Source of the DNA: Nafulsella turpanensis ZLM-10
Lineage (GTDB): Bacteria; Bacteroidota; Bacteroidia; Cytophagales; Cyclobacteriaceae
DNA: 64,000 nt
NCBI RefSeq assembly: GCF_000346615.1
Contig: NZ_ANNU01000016.1
Location: forward strand, 1-64,000
Direction of reading: 5' to 3'
The notes beneath the pieces are model-generated. The model was not told where the DNA came from and searched no databases. It saw only the letters and a program-made list of their open reading frames with translations. This document shows positions 26,481-34,943 of the stretch, one piece after another; position 1 is the first letter of the stretch, and the number at the start of each line of letters is the position of its first letter. A program made the translations under genes and the position numbers.

Positions 26481-26507
26481 GTGTTATTATTTCTTACAAA
26501 ATAACAC
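26481..26507. promoter_or_regulatory. Inverted repeat at the copA start
   Basis: GTGTTAT (26481-26487) and ATAACAC (26501-26507) are perfect 7-base arms around a 13-base AT-rich core, 1 base upstream of the copA ATG. It may be an operator or a leader hairpin; no regulator is identified. Confidence 0.4.
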
Positions 26508-26609
26508 CATCAGGAGTTGAAAAGCGCCATAACATTCTGGCTTTGCGGTACAAGATTATGCAGCGTAGGAAGAGGGAGAAGCTGGAGTTATGAATGTAGG
26601 GGAAAGCAG

Positions 26610-26819
26610 TTAAGAAATGGTGGCGAAATCCTCTTCGATTTCTAATGGTGCAGAGGGGGTATGTGTGCAGGCAAAATAGTCTGTTTTGTCCTTCCTGTAA
26701 GGAACCTTAGGAGTCAATACTTTTAAAGAGAAACCAAACTGTAGAGATAGCAGAAGCTTCAATTGCCCCACTTCACCCATTCGCTCTTCTCTTTTTTTCA
26801 TCAGATGCCCTTCAGGCAT
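26610..26819 (-). CDS. Doubtful small hypothetical protein (69 aa)
   Basis: An ATG frame of 69 codons upstream of copA on the same strand. It is rich in Lys and Leu, with a segment VPYRKDKTDYFACTHTPS that contains one Cys and one His. It has no signal peptide, no membrane helix and no family I recognise. It begins about 28 bases after the terminator of the gene upstream, leaving little room for a promoter. It may be chance or a decayed gene. Confidence 0.2.
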   Translation of the reverse strand: MPEGHLMKKREERMGEVGQLKLLLSLQFGFSLKVLTPKVPYRKDKTDYFACTHTPSAPLEIEEDFATIS

Positions 26820-26846
26820 GAACGGGGGTTGTTTTTAAATTAATAA

Positions 26847-26866
26847 GACCGGCTGTTGGGCCGGTC
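26847..26866 (-). terminator. Probable terminator of the lipoprotein gene
   Basis: GACCGG and CCGGTC form a stem about 12 bases past the lipoprotein stop, with a TTATTAATTT stretch following on the minus strand. Confidence 0.6.
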
Positions 26867-26878
26867 CTGTTATTTCCT

Positions 26879-28027
26879 TTAATATCTGCTGTAAAAGTCC
26901 CGGACGCTGCTGGTAAGCTGTCCGAAAATAGGTTTGGTAAGCTCAATAAAGAGATCCTGAGGGTGAGGAGGAAGGGCCTCACGCAGCTCGCATCGGGCCA
27001 GCTGCTCCCGGCTCAGTGCCCGTTCATCGCCATTAAAGCTGCTCCACTCGCTAAACCAGATAAATTCTCCGGGGAACTTCCTGTTGAGCAATACCGCATC
27101 GTTATTGGCATCTACAATGCGCATGCTCAGTAAGCCTTTCGAAGCTACCTCTTTTCGGTAAGTTTTTATCTTTGCTTTTACAGTTCCGTAGACAGGCGCT
27201 TTACCTCCATCGGGTAAATCGACTTCTCCTACTTTAACGCTATCCCTGCTAACCGATTCAATTCTTTCGCTCAGGTGGGTTTGACCTACCACAAAGTCAT
27301 CGAACTGGATTTGCAGGTACTGGTCAATGATGCGGAGATCTTCGTTCCGGGCTTCAGCAGGGGTGTAAAACCGCACAAAGTGACTTCCCTTGTATTGCGA
27401 ATGTAAAAACGCTTCTATTTGTTCCTGAAAAAAGTTGCCGCTCAGGCTATACCGGCCGGGAACGGGTATTTGCTCTACCACTACTTTTAGAGTGGCCATA
27501 AACTCAGCCTCGGCAATCTGATCCTCCACATCCTTATAGCCTGGAACCAGCCTTTCTACTTCAGCAAAATGAAAGAAGGCTTCCTTGGCAGCTTCGCGGG
27601 TGTTCTGGGCCAGCAGGCTTCGGCCAGCCTGGTAGCTCTCCTCTGCCGCTTTATTCCGTACTTCATCTACTGCTTTATAGTAGTTGCGAGGGGTGGGGAT
27701 AATGGCCAGTGCGCCTGGTGCATGAATAATTTCTTCATACATCTGGTTAATCTGCCCGTAAATATTCAGTGCCTTTTTCCACTTGTAAGGGTCGTTTGCA
27801 GTTTGTATGTGCTGAATTTTCTGTTCCAGCGTTTGCAGCGCCATCGGGTAGCTCTTGCGCAAAGTTTCGCCCGATTTCTTATGGTCGGGATTTTTGCGGA
27901 GGCGGTTGACTGATTTTAATACTGCAGTATAATAGTCGCCTCTTTCGTACGCCTTTTTGCCCGAACTGCATCCTTCCAGCACGACTAGCAGCAGGAGCAG
28001 GTAAACAGGTAAAAGTTTATACTTCAT
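26879..28027 (-). CDS. Lipoprotein of unknown function, helical repeat N-terminus
   Basis: A protein of 382 residues. The lipoprotein signal ends VVLEGCSSGKKAY (Cys near residue 20). Residues 24-160 are helical with a TPR-like look (AYERGDYYTAVLKSVNRL, then repeated helix pairs). The C-terminal half is mixed and has no recognisable enzyme motif. It is probably an outer-membrane-associated periplasmic lipoprotein. The start is the ATG at 28027; an in-frame TTG at 28057 would place extra residues before the signal. No family name can be given safely. Confidence 0.75.
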   Translation of the reverse strand: MKYKLLPVYLLLLLVVLEGCSSGKKAYERGDYYTAVLKSVNRLRKNPDHKKSGETLRKSYPMALQTLEQKIQHIQTANDPYKWKKALNIYGQINQMYEEIIHAPGALAIIPTPRNYYKAVDEVRNKAAEESYQAGRSLLAQNTREAAKEAFFHFAEVERLVPGYKDVEDQIAEAEFMATLKVVVEQIPVPGRYSLSGNFFQEQIEAFLHSQYKGSHFVRFYTPAEARNEDLRIIDQYLQIQFDDFVVGQTHLSERIESVSRDSVKVGEVDLPDGGKAPVYGTVKAKIKTYRKEVASKGLLSMRIVDANNDAVLLNRKFPGEFIWFSEWSSFNGDERALSREQLARCELREALPPHPQDLFIELTKPIFGQLTSSVRDFYSRY

Positions 28028-28214
28028 ACAGACAGAGAGTTTGATATAGTATAGCAAATTACATAAATAATGCCAAACTAAAACAGACGATTGCTTTTAT
28101 CTTTTCTAAGACAACAAGGTACTGATACCCAGGAAATTTACTTTTGCATTTTTTTTGCGTTTTATTACCTGCGCAAAATGTGGGAAGGAATAGGAGAATA
28201 CAAGAGCATAAAAA

Positions 28215-28240
28215 AAGCGGAAGGCTATTTGCTCCCGCTT
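28215..28240 (-). terminator. Intrinsic terminator of the DsbD-like gene
   Basis: On the minus strand, AAGCGGG and CCGCTT pair and are followed by a T7 run, 35 bases past the stop. Confidence 0.75.
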
Positions 28241-28274
28241 ATTCAATTATTTTATTGCCTCTGAACCTGAGCCT

Positions 28275-30470
28275 TTACAGCTGCCGTTCTTTAAACCGCC
28301 TTAGACCGGTATCGAGAAATTCCACAAAATTCTGGACATCGAGATCATAGGCTTTAGGCTGTGCCAACAGTTCTTCGTTAGGCCCGATGAGTGTATAGTA
28401 GGGTTGGGCATTGGCATTAAGCCTTTGTATCATGAAATCGAGGTTCTGCTTACCAATGGATTTCTTTACCTTTTTATCATAGGCCGATATATACCAGTCT
28501 TCGACTGGCAGCTCTGTTTTTTCATCTACATAAAGGGCCACTACCACATAATCTTCCTTCAGGCGGCGGAGTACTTCCGGGTCGCTCCACACATTGGCTT
28601 CCATTTCGCGGCAGTTAACGCAGCCATGGCCGGTAAAGTCGATAAAGAGCGGCTTGTTCTGCTCGCGGGCACAGGCCAGCGCCTGCTCATAATCGAAATA
28701 GCCGCTAATGCCGTGGGGCAGGTGCAGCATATCGGCATACTTCGGCTCCTCGCAGCTTGCGGGCAAAGCTTCTTTTTCCTCTCCCTGTACTACCGCTACG
28801 AGGTTAAAGTCATGTGAAGACATAGGGGGCAGGTAACCAGCCAGGGCTTTAAGTGGCGCGCCTATAAGGCCCGGAATCAGGTATACGACAAAGCCAAATA
28901 CCAGTATGGCCATAATGAGGCGCGGAACTGAAGTGCTGTTTTGCGGGCTGTCGTGCGGAAGGCGCAGTTTACCAAGCAGGTAGAAGCCTAATAAGGTAAA
29001 AATAACAATCCAGAGAGCGATATATACCTCCCGGTCGAGAATGCCCCAGTGGTACACCTGGTCGGCCACGCTCAGGAATTTAAGAGCAAGGGCCAGCTCC
29101 AGAAAGCCAAGCACCACTTTGATAGAGTTGAGCCAGCCGCCGCTTTTTGGAAGAGAGCTCAACCAGCCGGGGAAAATAGCAAAAAGCGTAAAAGGAATGG
29201 CAAAGGCAATGGAAAAGCCCAGCATACCAATAACAGGCTTAAGTGCTTCTCCGGTAGCCGCTCCAATTAAAATGGAGCCTACAATAGGGCCGGTGCAGCT
29301 AAAGCCAACCAGCACCAAGGTAAATGCCATAAAGAAAATGCCAATGAGGCCACCCCTATCGGCCTGGCGATCAATATTGTTCACTAAGCCACTGGGCAGT
29401 GAAATCTCGAACAGGCCAAAGAACGAAAGGGCAAACAGCACGAAAACCGCAAAGAAAAAGAGGTTAGGAACCCAGTGGGTGCTGAGCCAGTTGGCAAATT
29501 CCGCCCCGAAAAGAAGGGAAAAGACGGTGCCGATAAGGGTATAAATAACTACGATGGATATACCATATATACTGGCCTGCGTAATGCCTTTGGTGCGGTT
29601 GCTGCTGGTTTTGGTAAAATAAGTCACCGTCATGGGTATCATCGGAAATACGCAGGGGGTTAGCAGGGCAGTGAGGCCTGCACCGAAAGAAATCAGGAAA
29701 AAGCCGAGGAGGGCCGACAGGTTACTTTCTTCGGATGCTTCTCCTTCTTCGGCAAATGGAGCCTCAAATGGTTCCAGCTCCTTTACAGGTATCTCTGCTT
29801 CCGCACTTTCAGGAGCAGGAAGCTCTTTTTCCAGTGGTGCCACTACTTCCTCTTCAGCTGTTTCGGTTTTCACATCCTGCTCGCCCCTTTCCTGTTCGGT
29901 AGCAGCTTCCTCTATAACCGGAACCTCTACCTGCTTTTCGCCCTGCTTTGGCGGACGAATAATCTCTTCGGGTTGCTTTGTGGCCTTCGCACCCGCTACC
30001 ACCTTCAGGGCCTGCGGGTTAAAGGCAAAGTCGGTATCGAAAGGAATACACTGCCCGGTTACATCAGAGCAAATCTGGTAAGAAACCACGCCTTTGATCT
30101 GCGGGTTAGTTTCCAGTATACGTACTTTTTGTCTGAACTGGCCGGTGCCGGTAAAGTAGGTGTATTCCCCCCCCCATATATCATCGTACTTCTTTTTGGG
30201 CGAAACCGGTTCAATGCCGCCTACCAGCTCATAGGTTCCATTCTCTTCAAAACTAAATTCGGTGAGCATGGGACCTAAGTCGGGGTCGAAATCGCTGGAG
30301 TATAAATACCAGTCGTCAGGAATATCGGCTGTAAAAATAAGTTCTACTTCCTCTCCTTTTTCCACTTTCTCTTTGCTAAAGGCAAAGTTCCACTCCGGGG
30401 GCGCCTGCATCTGGGCAAAAGCCGGCAGCCCAAAGAAGAGCAGAAACAGGAGAGCTATATAATTTTTCAT
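28275..30470 (-). CDS. DsbD-like thiol:disulfide interchange protein
   Basis: A protein of 731 residues that carries electrons from cytoplasmic thioredoxin to the periplasm. The signal peptide ends near GLPAFAQ (residue 20). A DsbD-alpha-like domain follows, with YQICSDVTGQC (redox Cys pair, about residues 135-141). Then there is a Glu/Pro-rich linker, about eight membrane helices with redox cysteines in LTPCVFPMIPM and FSCTGPIVGS, and a C-terminal thioredoxin domain with FTGHGCVNCREME. All three domains are present. A run of nine G on the coding strand (30167-30175) lies in the alpha domain. The start is the ATG at 30470, which opens the signal peptide. The two exported thioredoxins at 2.9-4.0 kb could be downstream partners. 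Confidence 0.92.
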   Translation of the reverse strand: MKNYIALLFLLFFGLPAFAQMQAPPEWNFAFSKEKVEKGEEVELIFTADIPDDWYLYSSDFDPDLGPMLTEFSFEENGTYELVGGIEPVSPKKKYDDIWGGEYTYFTGTGQFRQKVRILETNPQIKGVVSYQICSDVTGQCIPFDTDFAFNPQALKVVAGAKATKQPEEIIRPPKQGEKQVEVPVIEEAATEQERGEQDVKTETAEEEVVAPLEKELPAPESAEAEIPVKELEPFEAPFAEEGEASEESNLSALLGFFLISFGAGLTALLTPCVFPMIPMTVTYFTKTSSNRTKGITQASIYGISIVVIYTLIGTVFSLLFGAEFANWLSTHWVPNLFFFAVFVLFALSFFGLFEISLPSGLVNNIDRQADRGGLIGIFFMAFTLVLVGFSCTGPIVGSILIGAATGEALKPVIGMLGFSIAFAIPFTLFAIFPGWLSSLPKSGGWLNSIKVVLGFLELALALKFLSVADQVYHWGILDREVYIALWIVIFTLLGFYLLGKLRLPHDSPQNSTSVPRLIMAILVFGFVVYLIPGLIGAPLKALAGYLPPMSSHDFNLVAVVQGEEKEALPASCEEPKYADMLHLPHGISGYFDYEQALACAREQNKPLFIDFTGHGCVNCREMEANVWSDPEVLRRLKEDYVVVALYVDEKTELPVEDWYISAYDKKVKKSIGKQNLDFMIQRLNANAQPYYTLIGPNEELLAQPKAYDLDVQNFVEFLDTGLRRFKERQL

Positions 30471-30554
30471 AAATCTATCCGCATTTTGTAGCTTAAGGCT
30501 GCAAAATAAAACAAGGTGACACACAATCAAAACGAGGAAGGGCTAATTCCCTTC

Positions 30555-31289
30555 CTACTCAATTGTAAAGCTAACAGTAACAACGGCCTTAATAGTTTTC
30601 TCGCGTGCAAAAGAATCGAAAGTACCATAGTCCGACACTTCACTTGAATTAACAGAGGTAATCTGGAATACCCCCTGGCTGGCGTAGGTAAGCTCCCCTA
30701 CCTTGCTACCTGTATGATGTGCCAGCTGCTCGGCGCGCTCACGGGCATTTTTAGCGGCCTCGCCCAGCATTTTCAACTTTAAAGTTTCAATATTTGAATT
30801 AAAGAACTGCGGTTGCTGTGACTGGAAGTTGATTCCCTGCCGGATAAGGTTGGAGGATTCGGTAGAGAGGGCTACTACTTTATCTACCTGTGCCGATTCC
30901 ACGGTAGCGTTTTGCCGCAGAGTATAGCCAGTAATGTTATTGGTTGGGTAGCCATTGGGGCTGATGGCATAGTGCGTTTCGGTAAAAACAGCAGAATATA
31001 CAATTTCTTTTTCCGGAAGATTTGTGGCGGCAAGGAATTGTTGTAGCTGCGGTCGCTGCTGCTCGAGTTGCAGGTAAGCTTCCTGTAAAGCGGCAGCATG
31101 GGTTACAAGGGTGCCTGTCCAGCTTGCTTTATCGGAACTAATGTTTTGTTCGGCATAGCCTTTTACGCTAATGCTCTTGTTTTGGTCGGATACCACTACA
31201 CGGGCTTCTTTATAAAAGAAACCGAAAATAGCGGAGGCCGCTATCAGGCCAACAGCCAGAATAGTGGCGGGGAGAGTAGCTTTTCTCAA
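30555..31289 (-). CDS. SIMPL-domain (DUF541) protein
   Basis: A protein of 244 residues with one N-terminal membrane anchor (residues 7-25) and a SIMPL/DUF541 domain, recognised by ISVKGYAEQNISSDKASW near residue 39 and ARERAEQLAHHTGSKVGEL near residue 187. It faces the periplasm; family members have no firm biochemical role. The only plausible start is TTG at 31289: an in-frame TAA lies just upstream and no ATG occurs before the domain. No clear ribosome-binding site precedes it, and a 55-base palindrome ends 26 bases upstream. Confidence 0.8.
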   Translation of the reverse strand: MRKATLPATILAVGLIAASAIFGFFYKEARVVVSDQNKSISVKGYAEQNISSDKASWTGTLVTHAAALQEAYLQLEQQRPQLQQFLAATNLPEKEIVYSAVFTETHYAISPNGYPTNNITGYTLRQNATVESAQVDKVVALSTESSNLIRQGINFQSQQPQFFNSNIETLKLKMLGEAAKNARERAEQLAHHTGSKVGELTYASQGVFQITSVNSSEVSDYGTFDSFAREKTIKAVVTVSFTIE

Positions 31290-31314
31290 GGGAGATGGTT
31301 ATTTATAAAGCTAT

Positions 31315-31369
31315 AACGCCGGCTACTGCTCCTGTATTTTCAGTAAATACAGAAGCAGTAGCCGGCGTT
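31315..31369. repeat. Long two-part palindrome (hairpin)
   Basis: A 16-bp perfect outer stem (AACGCCGGCTACTGCT), one C/A mismatch, an 8-bp inner stem (CTGTATTT) and a 5-base loop TCAGT. It lies between the hydrolase-fold gene stop and the SIMPL start. There is no T run, so it is not a typical intrinsic terminator. Confidence 0.85.
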
Positions 31370-31415
31370 TGAGGTTGGTTTTTAGGTAGTAGGACCACCT
31401 TAGCCTCAGGCCCTA

Positions 31416-32054
31416 CTATTTTAGCTGTTCATTAAACCATTGTAGTGCCAGGGTAGATAATTGCTCAGGTGCGCTCTCCTCTTCGAAGAGTGGACCTGCT
31501 CCCGGAATAATTTCCAGGCCCTTGGTGGCTTTTATCTGCTGGTACACCTTTTCGCTTTGCTGCAGCACATAATAATCATCTCCTCCCACCACCAGAAGGG
31601 TGGCGGCTTTCAGGCTGGGTGCGTCTTCAGCACTTAAATCAGGGCGGCCTCCCTGTATAACAAGGGCTTTTATTTTATCTCCCAAATGAGCGGCAGCTTT
31701 AATGGAGGCAGCAGTGCCTGTGCCTGCGCCAAAATAACCGATAGGCAGGCGGTGGGTTTCATTTTGCTGTGTTACCCACTGGCTCGCCTTTACCAGTCGC
31801 TCACTCTGTTTGTCAATATCGGCAGGAATACTCTTCAGGCTTACCTCTTCTGTGGCAGGCAGGTCGAAGAGCAGGGTGGCGAACTTCTCTCCCTGAAGGT
31901 TTGTAGCGATAAAGCGGTTAAGGGGCACCTGACGGCTATCGGGCCTGCCATCTGAAAAAATAACAATTCCCTTCGCGTCTTCAGGAATAACCAGTTCCGC
32001 CTCCAGTCGAATATCTCCTGCGGGTATACTAATTTCTTCTCTAAAGGCTAACAT
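31416..32054 (-). CDS. Alpha/beta-hydrolase-fold protein with degenerate catalytic site
   Basis: A protein of 212 residues of the dienelactone-hydrolase-like family that often occurs fused to, or beside, a phosphoribosyltransferase. The usual nucleophile elbow (G-A-S-T-G in relatives I know) reads GYFGAGTGTAAS here, with Gly111 in the Ser position. The His motif usually written HLFEE reads GPLFEEESA, with Pro188. The Asp in LVVGGDDYYV is kept. It is therefore probably catalytically dead and could be regulatory. The start is the ATG at 32054, 20 bases after the phosphoribosyltransferase stop. That two triad residues are lost is seen in the sequence; the loss of activity is inferred. Confidence 0.8.
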   Translation of the reverse strand: MLAFREEISIPAGDIRLEAELVIPEDAKGIVIFSDGRPDSRQVPLNRFIATNLQGEKFATLLFDLPATEEVSLKSIPADIDKQSERLVKASQWVTQQNETHRLPIGYFGAGTGTAASIKAAAHLGDKIKALVIQGGRPDLSAEDAPSLKAATLLVVGGDDYYVLQQSEKVYQQIKATKGLEIIPGAGPLFEEESAPEQLSTLALQWFNEQLK

Positions 32055-32074
32055 AGGCAGCAATTTTAGGTGGT

Positions 32075-32707
32075 TCAGGGCTCTTCGTGGTAGCGGCGGT
32101 CATGCAGCTTATTCAATACTTCCTCATCCGTTACCTGCTCGAAGTCCTGGTAAAACTCTCCAACAGAGTTAAACTCCTGTGGGCAGGTAAGGCATATCGC
32201 CTCCTCTACCTGCTCCTCAATTTTCTGCATGGCATCAGGCGAAGAAGCAGGCACGGCTACGATTATTTTTGCCGGTTTATCTTTCTTGAGCAGTTCCACG
32301 GTGGCCAAAAGGGTTTGCCCGGTAGCCACACCATCGTCGGTAAGGATTACTGTTTTACCTGTTATGGTAAGCGGCTCCTTATCATCCATATATTTGTGGT
32401 ACTGGTTGTTGAGCTCGTTACGAACGCGTGCCACTTCAGTATCGATATAATCGGATGGTACGCCTGCTTCGTGGTTTATAACCTGTCCATTGAAGCTTAC
32501 AGCACCTATGGCAAACTCTTTATTGGTTGGATGGCCAATTTTTTTTACCATTACAATATCGAGTGGCCAATCGAGCTGCCTGGAAATTTCATAGCCTACC
32601 GGAACACCTCCGCGAGGAACGGCCATTACGATACCTTCTTCTCCTTTATATTTTAATAATTTTTCTGACAGTTTCTGGCCTGCCTCTTCTCTGTTCTTCA
32701 TTAACAT
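32075..32707 (-). CDS. Phosphoribosyltransferase-family protein
   Basis: A protein of 210 residues with a type I PRTase fold. The PRPP loop is VILTDDGVATGQTLLA near residue 120, and the N-terminal MAVPRGGVPVGYEIS is typical of the COG1926-type predicted phosphoribosyltransferases. The substrate base is unknown. AAGGAGGAG precedes the ATG at 32707 by 2 bases; an ATG two codons later (32701) has better spacing, so the start is uncertain by two residues. It is upstream of the hydrolase-fold gene in one operon, a pair that is a single fused protein in other bacteria. Confidence 0.85.
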   Translation of the reverse strand: MLMKNREEAGQKLSEKLLKYKGEEGIVMAVPRGGVPVGYEISRQLDWPLDIVMVKKIGHPTNKEFAIGAVSFNGQVINHEAGVPSDYIDTEVARVRNELNNQYHKYMDDKEPLTITGKTVILTDDGVATGQTLLATVELLKKDKPAKIIVAVPASSPDAMQKIEEQVEEAICLTCPQEFNSVGEFYQDFEQVTDEEVLNKLHDRRYHEEP

Positions 32708-32915
32708 TTCTCCTCCTTCTTTAAAATCAAAAAATAAAAACAGGCTAAAAAATAGCAGGATTATACATGTCTACCCCTTTGTAATTGCCTGATAATAAAA
32801 GTGTTGCCTGTGTTTTAACGGATAAAAATGCATAGGGTTGAGCAATTGAAGTTAAAATTCTCCGGCTCCTCTCCTCTGCAGGAGCTATCCCGCCCCGGGC
32901 AGTAAAGGCTGCCTG

Positions 32916-33575
32916 TTATCGTTGTACGAGCGGGAGGTCCATTAAAGCTTTATCGATGGGCGTTTCGCCACTGACCAGCTCAAAAACCTTGTTTTCTGTA
33001 TGTCGATGATCGATACAGGCGGCCAGGGTGCGGGCCACATCTTCGCGCGAAATACTCCTTCCTCTTTCGCTGCTATCCAGCAGTTCTTTGGCAGTAATTT
33101 TCCCGGTTCCAGGTTCATTGGTAAGCCGGCCGGGACGAAGAATGGTATAGGCCAGTCCGCTGAATTTTAGTTCTTTATCGGCTTCGTGTTTCGCTTTTAA
33201 ATAATGCTGCAGGTTTTCAGGTCCTTTTTTAGGATCGTCGGCTCCAAGGGAACTGAGCATAATAAATTTGAACACTTTATGCTTATAAGCACTCTCTACT
33301 AGTTTAATAGCTCCTTTTTCATCTACTGCAGTTGTTTTATCGGGACCTGTTGCAGCGCCTGACCCGGCGCAGAAGTATACCACCTCAATGCCATTGAGCG
33401 GAAAATCTTTATCCTTCTCCAGGTCTGCTATTACCGGCTCCGCTCCCAGCTGTTTCATTTCGTCTTCCTGGCTGCTATCGCGAATCATGGCCTTTACCTG
33501 GTGGCCTTTTTCAGAAAGAATTTTCACTAGTTTTTGTCCTGTTGTGCCGTGTGCACCAGCTATAAAAATTTTCAT
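32916..33575 (-). CDS. NAD(P)-binding SDR-type oxidoreductase
   Basis: A protein of 219 residues with a Rossmann fold. FIAGAHGTTGQKLVKIL (residues 4-20) is the dinucleotide-binding loop of atypical SDRs (NAD(P)H-binding family, YwnB-like). MLSSLGAD near residue 102 and LRPGRLTNEPGTG near residue 148 are conserved in this group. The catalytic Tyr-x-x-x-Lys is not in the classical form, as usual for atypical members. The reaction is unknown. It stands alone, with about 125 bases upstream without a recognisable promoter. Confidence 0.85.
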   Translation of the reverse strand: MKIFIAGAHGTTGQKLVKILSEKGHQVKAMIRDSSQEDEMKQLGAEPVIADLEKDKDFPLNGIEVVYFCAGSGAATGPDKTTAVDEKGAIKLVESAYKHKVFKFIMLSSLGADDPKKGPENLQHYLKAKHEADKELKFSGLAYTILRPGRLTNEPGTGKITAKELLDSSERGRSISREDVARTLAACIDHRHTENKVFELVSGETPIDKALMDLPLVQR

Positions 33576-33700
33576 AATCTGCTTTTTTAGTTATCAGTTA
33601 AAAGAATCATCACTTAATTAGACAACTGATTATGAGTGAGTTTGCTTTTAAAAAGATAAAAAAACAGGAAAGAAGAATAGTTGCAGTTGTTGGGTTTGGT

Positions 33701-34804
33701 TTACAGAAGGCTAAAACTACTGAAGGTGCTTTGGCTGTTAAGGTTGTAGTATTTCCTTACCAGGTCTGCAGTGAGGCAGGAGTGAGCAGGTAAAAAGGCC
33801 AATAGCTGACCGGGTTGCAGCCTGTTTATAACTTCAGCAGGGGCCGTTAGTACTCCGTGTTCCTGCGAAAGGCCTTTTAGGTAAGCCCCTTCTACAGGCT
33901 TGCTCCAGCCCTTTTCTTCCAGCCATACCATTTGCCCGAATGAGGGGCTGCCATCAGCTTGCAGGTAAGAGTCTTTAGAGAAATGGACAGCGCCTCCATA
34001 AATAATGGCCTCCTGCCTTTCGGGGTAAACATCTACCACAGGGCAGGCCAGTGCGAGGGCAATATCATCCAGGCGGCAGGCGCCTTTATGGTACTGCTGC
34101 ATATCATAGAATACAAAATTTCCGGGGCTGAGCTCATCGAAGGTCTGCAGATCTTCCACTCTGCTGCAACCGGGGGTATCGCCCACGGCTAAAATTAAGT
34201 CAGAGAACTGGGGCTGATAGCGCTTTTTAAGCGGAAGCAGCAGGTTTTCTACCGCCTGATATAAGCTCTCTACCTCTTCCTGTGTTTGGGTGGCATAGGT
34301 ATGGCCGGGGTGAGAATAAAAGCCGTGGAACCGGAGCAGGGGAGAGGAAGCTGCTTGTTGCAGAATGGCATCCATGCGCTCAAAATCACGGGGCGAAAGG
34401 CCGCTGCGCTCCTGCCCGGTATCAATTTCAATATAAAAGCGCAGGGGGTGCTGCAGCTGTTCCTGCAGTGCTTTAGCCGTGGCTGGTGAATTAATGAGCA
34501 GGCGGAGCTGAATGCGGCCTGCCAGGCTGTTAATCAGGTCCATTTCCAGAATATTGACCGGAAAGGCCACTGTAATATCCTTCCAGCCTGCTTCGGCAAA
34601 AGCCTGTGCCATGCGCAGCGAAGAAACAGTTATGTTGCTGATACCTGCTTCTTTTGCCCAATCACCAATTTCGGCGGACTGGTGCGTTTTAAAGTGGGGG
34701 CGTAGTTCGGCTCCATTCCTGCGGGCTTTTTCGGCCATGCGCCTGATATTGTTTCTGCAAATGCTCTCGTTGATAAGAAGGGTGGGGTGCTGGATATGTT
34801 TCAT
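33701..34804 (-). CDS. D-threonine aldolase/D-serine dehydratase-like PLP enzyme
   Basis: An enzyme of 367 residues of fold type III (alanine racemase-like N-terminal barrel). LRPHFKTHQS near residue 37 carries the PLP lysine. The C-terminal zinc site is suggested by LPAHSCLTADL near residue 345, typical of the DSD1/D-threonine aldolase domain, and the GDTPGCS loop near residue 198 binds phosphate. It probably cleaves or dehydrates a D-amino acid with a beta-hydroxyl. The start is the ATG at 34804 (MKHIQHPTLL); an in-frame GTG two codons earlier is less likely. It is not in an evident operon. Confidence 0.85.
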   Translation of the reverse strand: MKHIQHPTLLINESICRNNIRRMAEKARRNGAELRPHFKTHQSAEIGDWAKEAGISNITVSSLRMAQAFAEAGWKDITVAFPVNILEMDLINSLAGRIQLRLLINSPATAKALQEQLQHPLRFYIEIDTGQERSGLSPRDFERMDAILQQAASSPLLRFHGFYSHPGHTYATQTQEEVESLYQAVENLLLPLKKRYQPQFSDLILAVGDTPGCSRVEDLQTFDELSPGNFVFYDMQQYHKGACRLDDIALALACPVVDVYPERQEAIIYGGAVHFSKDSYLQADGSPSFGQMVWLEEKGWSKPVEGAYLKGLSQEHGVLTAPAEVINRLQPGQLLAFLPAHSCLTADLVRKYYNLNSQSTFSSFSLL

Positions 34805-34943
34805 GTTCACTTTGTTTCTCTGTATGCTGTAAGGTACAGGAGCGAAGGGAAAATTATCAGGAAAACTTCTTTTATATTGAGGAAGAAGCTTAAAGAGGAA
34901 GAGCGAAAATAAATAAACAGGATAAAGAGCTTAAGCTTTGTTC

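Larger units (their letters stand above)
26480..26878. other. Intergenic region, 399 bases
   Basis: It contains the inverted repeat at 26481-26507, a low-confidence 69-codon minus frame (26610-26819) and a minus-strand terminator at 26847-26866. Nothing else can be supported. Confidence 0.45.
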
